A stretch of DNA of 64,000 nt from Gaiellasilicea sp963705515 (GTDB lineage: Bacteria; Actinomycetota; Thermoleophilia; Gaiellales; Gaiellaceae): assembly GCA_963705515.1 (NCBI GenBank), contig CAVPJV010000001.1, forward strand, positions 1-64,000, read 5' to 3'. Below the pieces are notes generated by a model, which did no database searches, was not told where the DNA came from, and was given only the letters and a program-made list of their open reading frames with translations. Shown here in pieces: positions 18,755-26,643 of the stretch (positions are counted from its first letter, which is position 1; the number at the start of each line of letters is the position of its first letter). Position numbers and translations under genes: made by a program.

Positions 18755-18976
18755 CTAGAAGCGCGGGCCCTCCTCGACGTAGGTCGTCCTGCGCCGCTCG
18801 ACTGGGACGCCGCCCCACGACGACCAGAAGATCATCGAGAGTACGAGGCCGAGGGCGCCGACGACCATGAGGATGACGCCGATCGTCTGGATTTCGAGAC
18901 CGGAGACCGTGGCGTTCACGGCCCAGGTCAGGATCGCTCCGACTGCGATGAGAAAGATGCTGACTCCGAGACCCAT
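18755..18976 (-). CDS. DUF6458 family two-helix membrane protein
   Basis: 73 aa with two membrane helices (about 4-24 and 31-52), then a polar tail RRRTTYVEEGPRF. The N-terminus MGLGVSIFLIAVGAILTWAV matches DUF6458, a small family common in actinobacteria with no known function. The start is fixed by AGGAGG 7 nt upstream; a longer reading only adds basic low-complexity residues. It is one of the few genes here with a strong Shine-Dalgarno sequence. Confidence 0.85.
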   Translation of the reverse strand: MGLGVSIFLIAVGAILTWAVNATVSGLEIQTIGVILMVVGALGLVLSMIFWSSWGGVPVERRRTTYVEEGPRF

Positions 18977-19076
18977 TTCGTGTTCCTCCTGTTGGCGGGG
19001 GATGCGCGATTCGTGGCGCCCGGCTGTCCGGGTCATCTCTCGAACGGTCGAAGCACCGGATCGGTTACGGGTTATG

Positions 19077-19082
19077 TAGGCT
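19077..19082 (+). promoter_or_regulatory. -10 element (TAGGCT) of the cytochrome oxidase operon
   Basis: TAGGCT ends 7 nt before the GTG of ctaC; no ribosome-binding site is present, so a leaderless mRNA is likely. Confidence 0.45.
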
Positions 19083-19089
19083 CGCCGCG

Positions 19090-20082
19090 GTGCGCAGGGG
19101 CTCGATTGTCCGCATCACGATCTACGGCGTTCTCGCGGGAATCTTCGCGTCGCTGGTCGCTGTCCTCGTTCCCTGGCTGCCCACGTCCGCGTCCGAGCAG
19201 ATGGACCGGATCGAGTTCACGTTCTGGTTCACCACCATCATCTGCATCGCCGTCTTTTCGGTCGTCGCCGCGGTGATCGTGTATTCCATCCTCAACTTCC
19301 GCGTCCACCCCGAGGACGACTCCGACGGCCCGCCGATCCACGGGCACACGGGCCTCGAGATCGTCTGGACGGCGGTTCCGGCGATCCTCGTCACCGCGAT
19401 CGCGATCGTCAGCGCCGTCGTCCTGGCCAAGAACGACGACGCCGGCCCGAACCCGATCCGGATCGCCGTCACCGCCCAGCAGTTCGCCTGGAGGTTCGAG
19501 TACCCCGGTGAGTCGAAGTTCACGTCGGGCAACCTCGTCCTGCCGGTGGACGAGACGGTCAAGCTGACGCTGCGCTCGCTCGACGTGATCCACTCGTTCT
19601 GGGTGCCCGAGTTCGGGCAGAAGTCGGACGCCGTGCCCGGGATCGAGACCACGCTCGTGATCACCCCGAACCGCAAGGGCGAGTTCTCGATCGTCTGCAC
19701 CGAGCTCTGCGGGATCGGCCACGCGACGATGCGCTCGGCCGTGCGCGTGGTCGACCGGGCCGAGTACGACTCGTTCCTCGCAGGCCCGGCGACCGGGGGC
19801 GGCGAGGAGACGTCCGGTGAGGCAGTCTTCACGAGCGCCGGCTGCGGTGCGTGTCACACGTTCGAGCCCGCGGGCACGGATGCCCAGGTGGGGCCGAGCC
19901 TGAACACCATCGATCCCGGCGGCCGGCCGCTCGAGGAGTTCGTGCGGGAGTCGATCGTCGACCCGAACAAGAACATCGCGCCGGGGTATCAGCCGAGCGT
20001 GATGCCGGGGACGTTCGAGAGCACACTGAGTGATGAGCAGCTCGACGCGCTCGTGCAGTATCTGGTGGAGGGCCAACAGTGA
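19090..20082 (+). CDS. ctaC: cytochrome c oxidase subunit II with fused cytochrome c domain (caa3 type)
   Basis: 330 aa. Two membrane helices (about 8-30 and 44-68) precede a cupredoxin domain with the CuA ligands H in VIHSFWVPEF and CTELCGIGHATM. Residues from about 240 form a cytochrome c domain with heme motif CGACH and axial Met probably in SVMPGTF. This fusion defines caa3 oxidases, where cytochrome c electrons enter directly. It starts at GTG 19090 and overlaps ctaD by GTGA. Confidence 0.95.
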   Translation: MRRGSIVRITIYGVLAGIFASLVAVLVPWLPTSASEQMDRIEFTFWFTTIICIAVFSVVAAVIVYSILNFRVHPEDDSDGPPIHGHTGLEIVWTAVPAILVTAIAIVSAVVLAKNDDAGPNPIRIAVTAQQFAWRFEYPGESKFTSGNLVLPVDETVKLTLRSLDVIHSFWVPEFGQKSDAVPGIETTLVITPNRKGEFSIVCTELCGIGHATMRSAVRVVDRAEYDSFLAGPATGGGEETSGEAVFTSAGCGACHTFEPAGTDAQVGPSLNTIDPGGRPLEEFVRESIVDPNKNIAPGYQPSVMPGTFESTLSDEQLDALVQYLVEGQQ

Positions 20083-22037
20083 CCGACGTCGTCGAAACAC
20101 ACCACGCACCGGACCACCACGCGGCCCCGCCGCGCAGGGGCATCGAGCATCTGACGAAGCCCGGCTTCGTGCGCGCGGCCTGGATGACGCCGCTCTTCTG
20201 GGCGATCGGCGCCGGCATCGTCGTCTTCTTCCGCTGGCTCGGGCATTACGAGCCGACGTGGGACTGGCTCGTGATCACGGTGGTCGCGTCGCTCACGGCC
20301 GCCCCGGTCGGCTTCCTCGCCGGGATCGGCGCCTTCGACTACTGGCTCTACTACATCTCGGGCCGCCCGACGCGCGAGGAGGACCACTCCAGCCACGGCG
20401 CCCACAGCTGGCGCGACTACTTCAAGGTCAACACCGACCACAAGGTGATCGGGATCCAGTACCTCGTGACGACGTTCTTCTTCTTCGTCGCGGGCGGGCT
20501 GATGGCGATGATCTTCCGGGCCGAGCTCGCGAGCCCGGACATGCAGTACGTCGACACGCAGACGTTCAACGGGCTCGTGTCCGAGCACGCGGCGCTGATG
20601 ATCTTCCTCTTCATCATCCCCGCGTTCGCCGGGCTCGCCAACTTCGCCGTGCCGCTGATGCTGGGAGCGCCGGACATGGCCTTCCCGCGCCTGAACGCGC
20701 TCTCGTACTGGCTGTTGCCGATCGCAGGGATCATGTTCCTGACCGCGTTCCTCGCGCCGGGTGGGGCGTTCGGCGCCGGCTGGACGGGCTACGCACCGCT
20801 CTCCGTCGAAGGGACCGACGGCAACATCTTCTTCCAGATGGGCGTGCAGTGGGCCGGCGCGTCCTCGATCATGACCGCGCTCAACTTCCTGGTCACGATC
20901 ATCACCATGCGTGCGCCGGGGATGACGTTCTGGCGGATGCCGCTGCTCGTCTGGGCGAACTTCACGACCTCGCTGCTCGTCGTGATCGCGACCCCGTTCA
21001 TCGCCGGCTCGCAGTTCTTCGCCCTCTTCGACCGGGTGATGCACACGAACTTCTTCAACGTCTCCGAGGGCGGCTACGTGCTCGGGTACCAACACGTCTT
21101 CTGGTTCTACTCACACCCGGCCGTCTACATCATGATGCTGCCCGGCTTCGGGATCATCTCGGAGGTGATTGCGGTGATGAGCCGCAAGCCGGTGTTCGGC
21201 TACCGGCTGATGGCTCTCTCGCTGATGGCAATCCTCGTGCTCGGCTTCTCGGTCTGGGCGCACCACATGTTCGTGGCCGGGATGGCGCCCTGGCTGCGCG
21301 TGCCGATGATGGTCACGTCGATGGTCATCGCGGTACCGACCGGGATCAAGATCTTTTCGTGGCTGGCGACGATGTGGGAGGGGAAGCTCCACTTCCGGAC
21401 GCCGATGTTGTTCGCGCTCGGCTTCCTCTCGATGTTCGTGCTCGGCGGCCTCTCGGGCATCTTCCTCGCGTCGGTGCCGATCGACATCGCCGCCTCTGAC
21501 ACGTACTTCATCGTCGCGCACATCCACTACGTCCTCTTCGGCGGCTCGGTCTTCACGATCTTCGCCGGCATCTACTACTGGTTCCCGAAGATGACCGGGC
21601 GGATGTACAACGAGCGGCTCGGCAAGTTCCACTTCTGGCTCACCTTCATCGGTTTCAACGGCACGTTCTTCCCGATGCACTGGGTCGGGCTGCAGGGGAT
21701 GCCGCGCCGGGTCGCCGACTACTCGGAGCAGTTCGGCGACTGGAACCTCGTCATCTCGATGTTCTCGTTCCTGCTCGGCGCTTCGACGATCGTCTTCTTC
21801 TACAACATGATCGTCAGCTGGACGCGCGGCCCGATCGCGCCTTCGAACCCGTGGCGCGCGCTCACGCTCGAATGGCAGGTCAGCTCGCCGCCGCCCGTCT
21901 TCAACTTCGACCAGATCCCGCAGGTGGTCGGCGCTCCGTACGAGTACGGCGTTCCCGGCGCCCGCCACGCCGTCCTCAACGGCGGAGCGCACGTCGAGCT
22001 GCCCGACCGCACGCACGAGGAAGAGACCGTGCGATGA
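20079..22037 (+). CDS. ctaD: cytochrome c oxidase subunit I
   Basis: 652-aa heme-copper oxidase core subunit that reduces O2 to water and pumps protons. Landmarks: EHAALMIFLFI (low-spin heme His), WFYSHPAVYIMMLPGFG (CuB His, cross-linked Tyr), WAHHMF (CuB His pair) and AHIHYVLFGGS with heme ligands H481/H483. It has an extra N-terminal pair of helices before the usual start of the fold. It begins with GTG in the overlap with ctaC and ends in an ATGA overlap with the next gene. Confidence 0.97.
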   Translation: MTDVVETHHAPDHHAAPPRRGIEHLTKPGFVRAAWMTPLFWAIGAGIVVFFRWLGHYEPTWDWLVITVVASLTAAPVGFLAGIGAFDYWLYYISGRPTREEDHSSHGAHSWRDYFKVNTDHKVIGIQYLVTTFFFFVAGGLMAMIFRAELASPDMQYVDTQTFNGLVSEHAALMIFLFIIPAFAGLANFAVPLMLGAPDMAFPRLNALSYWLLPIAGIMFLTAFLAPGGAFGAGWTGYAPLSVEGTDGNIFFQMGVQWAGASSIMTALNFLVTIITMRAPGMTFWRMPLLVWANFTTSLLVVIATPFIAGSQFFALFDRVMHTNFFNVSEGGYVLGYQHVFWFYSHPAVYIMMLPGFGIISEVIAVMSRKPVFGYRLMALSLMAILVLGFSVWAHHMFVAGMAPWLRVPMMVTSMVIAVPTGIKIFSWLATMWEGKLHFRTPMLFALGFLSMFVLGGLSGIFLASVPIDIAASDTYFIVAHIHYVLFGGSVFTIFAGIYYWFPKMTGRMYNERLGKFHFWLTFIGFNGTFFPMHWVGLQGMPRRVADYSEQFGDWNLVISMFSFLLGASTIVFFYNMIVSWTRGPIAPSNPWRALTLEWQVSSPPPVFNFDQIPQVVGAPYEYGVPGARHAVLNGGAHVELPDRTHEEETVR

Positions 22038-22888
22038 GCGGCGGCCCGCGCAAGATCCTCGTCGTCGCGAACGAGACCCTGACCGGCGACGAGCTGCTCG
22101 ACGCGGTGCGCACGAGAGCCGACGCCGACACGATCGTCGTCGTGATCGCGCCCGTGAACGCGCCGCGCGAGGGGTACGTCGTGTACGACAACACACGCCG
22201 CGCCGCCGCCGGCCGCCGGCTCGACCGGACGCTGACGGGCTTTCGCGAAGCCGGGATCGCGGCCACCGGACACGTCGTCGACAACGACCCGCTCACCGCC
22301 GTGAAGGACGCGATTGTGATCGAGGAGCCGGACGAGCTGATCGTCTCGACGCACCCCGAGGCTACCTCGGGCTGGCGCCGCCGCAACCTGCTCGAGGAGA
22401 TCCGCAAGGCCGCCGGTGAAATTCCCGTCGAGCACGTCGTCTCGGACGTCGCCTCCCGCACCGGTGCCGAGAACGTCCTGGTCGTCGCCAACGAGACGGT
22501 GCTCGGCGAGCCGCTGCTCGAGCGCATCCGAGAGAAGGCGCGTACTGGGGCGGGACGCACGAGCTTCCTGATCATCTCCCCGCAGAGCGACCCGGAGCAG
22601 GGCTCCCACCCGGAGGCGGAGCGGCGCCTGCGGCAGGTGCTGACGCGGCTGCGGGCAGAGGGGATCGAGGTCCACGGCCAGGTGGCGCACCCGGACCCGT
22701 ACACGGCCGCGATGCACGCCGTTCGCGACGAGCGCGTCGACGCGATCCTCGTCTCCACCTTTCCGGAGCAGCGCGGCTCGTCGTGGCTTCGCCGCGACCT
22801 GGTCGGGCGGCTCGAGAGCGATGCAAAGGTGCCGGTCGAGCACGTGGTCGTGGAGCCGAGCAGCGTCGGCGGCGAGGTACACGTATGA
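22034..22888 (+). CDS. tandem UspA-like domain protein in the oxidase operon, unknown
   Basis: 284 aa made of two copies of one alpha/beta domain. Copy 1 begins ILVVANETLTGDELLDAVR (about residue 8) and ends near ELIVSTHPEATSGWRRRNLL; copy 2 begins VLVVANETVLGEPLLERIR (about 150) and ends near ILVSTFPEQRGSSWLRRDLV, then PVEHVVV. The strand-ANET-helix start and STxPE motif are reminiscent of universal-stress-like Rossmann folds, but no ATP-binding G-x-x-G-x-x-x-x-x-G(S/T) motif is seen. It is translationally coupled to both ctaD and ctaE by ATGA overlaps, so it is an integral member of the operon. A third copy is in the gene after ctaE. Confidence 0.8.
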   Translation: MSGGPRKILVVANETLTGDELLDAVRTRADADTIVVVIAPVNAPREGYVVYDNTRRAAAGRRLDRTLTGFREAGIAATGHVVDNDPLTAVKDAIVIEEPDELIVSTHPEATSGWRRRNLLEEIRKAAGEIPVEHVVSDVASRTGAENVLVVANETVLGEPLLERIREKARTGAGRTSFLIISPQSDPEQGSHPEAERRLRQVLTRLRAEGIEVHGQVAHPDPYTAAMHAVRDERVDAILVSTFPEQRGSSWLRRDLVGRLESDAKVPVEHVVVEPSSVGGEVHV

Positions 22889-23484
22889 GCGCGCACGCCG
22901 AGGCCCATCACGGCCCGCCGATCGCGAATCAGAGCTCGCGCGTGAGCTCGACCGTGCTCGGCATGTTCCTCTTCATCGCCTCGGAGGCGATGCTCTTCGG
23001 CTCGTTCTTCACGATGTACTTCTTCGTCCGCGTCGTAAACCCGGACGCGGAGTCGTGGCCGCCGCCGCCGTTCCACCTGCCCGTCTTCGTCGCCGGCGTG
23101 AACACCGTCGTGCTGCTGACGTCGAGCTTCACGATGCACTGGGCGCTGCAGTCGATCAAGCGCGGCAACCGTGCGGGAATGAAGGCGGGGCTCGTGCTGA
23201 CGATCCTGATGGGGCTGGCGTTCCTCCTGACGCAGATGCTCGAGTACGCGCGCATCGGCTTCAACCCGAGCGACGGTGCGTTCGCGTCGGTCTTCTTCGG
23301 CCTGACCGGGCTGCACGGAGCCCACGTCTTCATCGGGCTGACGCTGCTTTCGGTCGCCACCGTGCGGGCCTTCAAAGGCCACTTCACTCCCGAGCACCAT
23401 CACGGCGTCGAGATCCCCGGAATCTACTGGCACTTCGTCGACGTAATGTGGATTGTCGTGTACGCATCGATCTACCTCCTCTGA
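22885..23484 (+). CDS. ctaE: cytochrome c oxidase subunit III
   Basis: 199-aa membrane subunit with five predicted helices, the short form usual in actinobacteria. Landmarks are GMFLFIASEAMLFGSFF, GLTGLHGAHVFIGL and GIYWHFVDVMWIVVYASIYL. It stabilises subunit I and the proton-uptake path. The ATG lies in an ATGA overlap with the UspA-like gene, which removes longer alternatives. Confidence 0.95.
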   Translation: MSAHAEAHHGPPIANQSSRVSSTVLGMFLFIASEAMLFGSFFTMYFFVRVVNPDAESWPPPPFHLPVFVAGVNTVVLLTSSFTMHWALQSIKRGNRAGMKAGLVLTILMGLAFLLTQMLEYARIGFNPSDGAFASVFFGLTGLHGAHVFIGLTLLSVATVRAFKGHFTPEHHHGVEIPGIYWHFVDVMWIVVYASIYLL

Positions 23485-23490
23485 GGAGCC

Positions 23491-24144
23491 ATGGCGCGTA
23501 ACCCGTTTCGCAGCGAGGCCGAGGCGTATCGCTTCTTGCTGCTGACGGTCGGGTACGTCGCGCTGATCGTCGCCGCCGCCGCGATCGCCACGTGGCTCGG
23601 GCTCGTCGTCTTCATCCTGCTGACGGTCGTCGCGGTCGTCCTCTGGGTGCGCTCGCGGCCGAACGAGCCGGCGCTGCGCCCGGCCGTACCGACCCACGAG
23701 ACCGTCGAGGACGAGCGGCGGATCCTCGTGATCGCGAACGAGACCGTCGGCGGCGCAGAGCTCCTGTCGATCCTGCGCGAGAAGGCGTCAGGCGTGAACG
23801 AGCAGATCCTCGTCGTCTGCCCTGCGCTCAACTCGCAGGTGCGGACGTGGGCCTCCGACGAGGACGGTGCGCGCTCGGCGGCCCAGGACCGGCTGGAGGC
23901 GAGCCTGGCGCGGCTGCGCCAGTACGGCGTGCAGGCGAAGGGCGAGGTCGGGGACGGCGACCCGCTTCAGGCGATCGAGGACGCGCTCCGCACGTTCGAC
24001 CCCGACGAGATCGTGATCTCGACCCACCCCGAGGGCCGCTCGAACTGGCTCGAGCGGAACGTCGTCGGCGACGCCCGCGAGCGCTTCGACGTGCCGATCA
24101 CCCACGTCGTCGTCGACCTCGAGGCCGGCGCGGCCGCGTCCTAG
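23491..24144 (+). CDS. two-helix membrane protein fused to a UspA-like domain
   Basis: 217 aa, 6 nt after ctaE. Residues about 15-52 form two membrane helices (FLLLTVGYVALIVAAAAIA, then LVVFILLTVVAVVLWV). Residues from 75 repeat the domain found twice in the gene between ctaD and ctaE: RILVIANETVGGAELLSILR at the start, EIVISTHPEGRSNWLERNVV near the end, then ITHVVVDL. Its position is where ctaF (a small subunit IV) often stands, so it may be an oxidase accessory subunit carrying a soluble domain; this is inference. Confidence 0.78.
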   Translation: MARNPFRSEAEAYRFLLLTVGYVALIVAAAAIATWLGLVVFILLTVVAVVLWVRSRPNEPALRPAVPTHETVEDERRILVIANETVGGAELLSILREKASGVNEQILVVCPALNSQVRTWASDEDGARSAAQDRLEASLARLRQYGVQAKGEVGDGDPLQAIEDALRTFDPDEIVISTHPEGRSNWLERNVVGDARERFDVPITHVVVDLEAGAAAS

Positions 24145-24169
24145 TCCGCCACGTTTGCGCAGGCCACGG

Positions 24170-24190
24170 CCGGGGTCAGACCCCGTCATG
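24170..24190 (+). repeat. REP-like palindrome, left copy flanking the transposase
   Basis: 21 nt containing CGGGGTC-A-GACCCCG, a 7-bp hairpin with a one-base loop. It is a perfect inverted copy of 24702-24722, and the pair brackets the transposase gene. Confidence 0.85.
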
Positions 24191-24227
24191 TCCTGAAGAG
24201 TCGGTTTCGCCAGCGAGCGGGTGCGGC

Positions 24228-24233
24228 TACCTT
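24228..24233 (+). promoter_or_regulatory. -10 element (TACCTT) of the transposase
   Basis: TACCTT ends 7 nt before the ATG at 24241 with no Shine-Dalgarno sequence. Confidence 0.4.
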
Positions 24234-24240
24234 CGCGGCA

Positions 24241-24681
24241 ATGCCGCGGCCGGCTCGCATCCACGTTCGCAACGGCGTCTTCCACGTCACGCAGCGCGCC
24301 ACCGACCACGAAACGCTGTTCGTCGACGCAATCGACCACGACGAGTTCGACCGCTTGCTGGCTCTGGCTGCCAAGCGATGCCGCTGGAAGCTCCACGCCC
24401 ACTGTCACATGACGAACCACGTTCATCTCCTGATCCAGACGCCGGAACCGCTTGCTCGGGGCATGCAGTTCCTGACCGGGCAGTACGTCCAGGAGTTCAA
24501 TCTCCGGCACGGCCGTCGCGGTGCGCTCGTGCAGGGCCGCTACAAGGCAGCGCTTGTCGAGACGGAGGATCACTACCTCAGCTGCCTGCACTACTTCGCG
24601 ATGAACCCGGTCACGGCCGGTCTCTGCGATCGCCCTGAGGACTGGCCGTGGAGCTCATACGGCGGCCTCGGTCTGTCCTGA
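24241..24681 (+). CDS. REP-associated tyrosine transposase (RAYT, Y1 family)
   Basis: 146 aa of the IS200/IS605-like Y1 transposase fold. HUH motif: HMTNHVHLL at about 56-64. The catalytic Tyr is probably in HYLSCLHYFAMNPV near 120, followed by the RAYT-typical ending DWPWSSYGG. Such enzymes cut and join single strands at REP hairpins. The gene sits between two 21-nt inverted palindromes, and a gene-free copy of the same repeats is at 50461-50577, so the family may have moved REP elements here. It follows the oxidase operon on the same strand and has its own -10. Confidence 0.88.
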   Translation: MPRPARIHVRNGVFHVTQRATDHETLFVDAIDHDEFDRLLALAAKRCRWKLHAHCHMTNHVHLLIQTPEPLARGMQFLTGQYVQEFNLRHGRRGALVQGRYKAALVETEDHYLSCLHYFAMNPVTAGLCDRPEDWPWSSYGGLGLS

Positions 24682-24701
24682 GCCGACCGGGGCGTTTCAG
24701 G

Positions 24702-24722
24702 CATGACGGGGTCTGACCCCGG
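24702..24722 (-). repeat. REP-like palindrome, right copy flanking the transposase
   Basis: Exact inverse of 24170-24190. It contains CGGGGTC-T-GACCCCG (24707-24721), 20 nt after the transposase stop, and also separates that gene from the convergent cytochrome gene. Confidence 0.85.
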
Positions 24723-24742
24723 ACATTGTCTGAGCGGACGGT

Positions 24743-25435
24743 CTAGCCGCTGGTGCTGGAGACGACGTAGTCGGCGACGGCCTCGATCTCCTCCGGGGAG
24801 AGCGAGTCCTTGAAGGGCGGCATCGCGCCCTGGCCGTTCGTGACGCGTTCGATCACGAGCTCCTTCGGCGGCTTCGCGTCGTCGAGGTTCGGGCCGACGT
24901 TGCCGGTCGCGCCCGCAGCCTCCAGCGTGTGGCAGCCCACGCAGCCCGCCTGGGCGAAGATCGCCTCCCCGTCCGGCTTCTCGCCCCCGCCGCCGGTGGT
25001 GGTGCCGCCGCCGGTGGTCGTGCCTCCACCGGCCTCCGTGCCGCCGCGCACCGGCAGCCCAGCGACCGCCGCAACGTAGGCCGCGACCGCATCGGCGTCG
25101 TCGCCGGTGACGAGGTCTGCAGGCATCCCCGGCGAGCCCGTGTTCGGCGATTCGATCGGATAGGAGATCTGGTCGCGCACAACCGCCCTGATCGTCGCGT
25201 CGCCGAGCCCGTCGATCCGCGACTGCCTGAACGCGTCGTCGAGGTTCGGGCCAATCACGCCCTTCGTGCCGGCGTCGGCCAGAGTGTGGCACGAGCCGCA
25301 CTGTGCCGCGCCCGTGAAGAGCTCCTTGCCGCGGACAGCATCACCACCGCTGGTGAGACCGCCGGAGCCGCAGCCCGTCGCGGCCACGGCCGCGATCAGA
25401 ACCGCGCAGGCGCCGACGAGCCCGCGCAGCCTCAC
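24743..25435 (-). CDS. di-heme cytochrome c lipoprotein
   Basis: 230 aa. A lipobox-like VAATGC places lipidation at C22. Two cytochrome c domains follow: heme motifs CGSCH (46-50) and CVGCH (165-169), with likely axial Met at M103 (PGMPADL) and M205 (AMPPF). A Gly/Thr-rich linker (about 136-151, GGGTTT repeats) joins them. It likely shuttles electrons on the outer face of the membrane to the caa3 oxidase encoded nearby. Start GTG 25435 immediately follows the STAS stop codon. Confidence 0.92.
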   Translation of the reverse strand: MRLRGLVGACAVLIAAVAATGCGSGGLTSGGDAVRGKELFTGAAQCGSCHTLADAGTKGVIGPNLDDAFRQSRIDGLGDATIRAVVRDQISYPIESPNTGSPGMPADLVTGDDADAVAAYVAAVAGLPVRGGTEAGGGTTTGGGTTTGGGGEKPDGEAIFAQAGCVGCHTLEAAGATGNVGPNLDDAKPPKELVIERVTNGQGAMPPFKDSLSPEEIEAVADYVVSSTSG

Positions 25436-25801
25436 CTAGGTGGTGGACCCCGTTGTGGCCGATCCTGCTCCGACGGCGGCCTCGCGCGTCGGATGGATCG
25501 TGAAGACACGGTCGAGGCCGGTGATCTCGAAGATCTTCGTGATGTTCCGGTCGCTACAGACGAGCGACAACTGGCCCTCGTTGGTGCGGAGCCGCTTCAC
25601 GCCGCCGACGAGCACGCCGAGCGTGGTCGAGTCGATGAAGGTCGTGTCGCTGAGGTCGACAACGACATCCCGACCGCCCTGGTCGATCACCTCGAGCAGC
25701 TGCTGCTTGAACTCCGGCGCCGTGTACAGGTCGACCTCACCCGCCAAGGAGATCACGTACTGGTCGTCGCTCAACTTCTCCGTGGTGACGTCGAAATTCA
25801 T
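25436..25801 (-). CDS. anti-sigma factor antagonist (STAS domain)
   Basis: 121-aa SpoIIAA/RsbV-like protein. GEVDLYTAPEF and the phosphorylation loop DTTFIDSTTLGVLV are canonical; the Ser phosphorylated by an anti-sigma kinase is S58. The last 15 residues are an Ala/Gly/Thr/Ser tail. By family it binds an anti-sigma kinase and frees a sigma factor; no kinase or sigma factor is adjacent. GGGGGAG 10 nt upstream is a Shine-Dalgarno sequence, and the cytochrome gene follows directly. Confidence 0.92.
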   Translation of the reverse strand: MNFDVTTEKLSDDQYVISLAGEVDLYTAPEFKQQLLEVIDQGGRDVVVDLSDTTFIDSTTLGVLVGGVKRLRTNEGQLSLVCSDRNITKIFEITGLDRVFTIHPTREAAVGAGSATTGSTT

Positions 25802-25864
25802 GTGTGAGTGGCTCCCCCGGTTGTGCCGACAGAATGCGTGCGGTGTTCCCGGACGGAGGTGAGT

Positions 25865-26629
25865 CTAACCGGACGTCGCAGGCGTCTGCGCGGCCTTCAG
25901 TTGCGCAATCTGCTGCTTGACGATCGGTGCGCTCGGGTCGTCCGGCGCGAGCACCAGGAACCGCTGGTAGGCCGCGATCGCCTTGGGTGTGTTCCCGCTC
26001 TGCTGCGCGGCTTGTGCGAGCTCCAACTGGACGTTGGGATCGCGTGGGGCGACCGCCACCAGCCTCTCGTAGGTGGACTCCGCGCTCTGGTAGGCGGTCT
26101 GCGCCTTCCCGTACGCCTCGCTGACCTGCTGTGAGGCCTGTGTGGAGATCGCGTTGTCGATCGGGTCGGTGCCGATCGTGGCGCCGTTGCCGAGGTCGAG
26201 CGGGACGGCGAACGTCGAGCCGAAGGTGCGATAGCTCGCCAGCAGCTGCGCGATCTGAGCCTTCTGGGCGAGGGCGTTGGCGCGCGCGAGGTAGAGGCCG
26301 GCGAGCTCGCGCAGCGCGTCCTCGTCCTTCGGGCGCTGCTCGGTGTAGCTGTTCAGCACCGTGATCGCCTCGCTCGTCTGACCGTCCTCCTGCAGCGCGG
26401 TCGCGAGCTCGCGCTTGGCCTCGGCGCTCTTCGGGTTCTTCTGCAGCTGTTCGCGCGCGTCGCCGACCGAGAGGTTGCCGCTCGTGGAGCCGCTGTTGCC
26501 GCGAATGAGGTCGCCGAGCGACGCATTCTGGTTGGCGCCGATCCCGAAGCCGACGAAGCCGACCGCGAAGACCAGGGCGAGGAAGACGAACATCCACTTC
26601 GCGTGCCGGCGAAGCCGCGTGAAGAACAT
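25865..26629 (-). CDS. membrane-anchored TPR protein
   Basis: 254 aa from the ATG at 26629, chosen because GAGGAG lies 5 nt upstream; a longer start would overlap the amidohydrolase by 73 nt. Residues 10-31 (WMFVFLALVFAVGFVGFGIG) are a membrane anchor. TPR-like helical repeats follow (AKRELATALQEDGQTSEAI, RPKDEDALRELAGLYLAR, PNVQLELAQAAQQSGNTPKA). The soluble part probably faces outward and holds a partner complex. No specific partner can be named. Confidence 0.85.
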   Translation of the reverse strand: MFFTRLRRHAKWMFVFLALVFAVGFVGFGIGANQNASLGDLIRGNSGSTSGNLSVGDAREQLQKNPKSAEAKRELATALQEDGQTSEAITVLNSYTEQRPKDEDALRELAGLYLARANALAQKAQIAQLLASYRTFGSTFAVPLDLGNGATIGTDPIDNAISTQASQQVSEAYGKAQTAYQSAESTYERLVAVAPRDPNVQLELAQAAQQSGNTPKAIAAYQRFLVLAPDDPSAPIVKQQIAQLKAAQTPATSG

Positions 26630-26643
26630 CGTCTCCTCGAGCG

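Noticed and set aside
24145..24742. A larger genomic island around the transposase
   Set aside because: Neighbouring genes are core respiratory functions with the same base composition, and there is no integrase or direct repeat; only the small transposase unit looks mobile.
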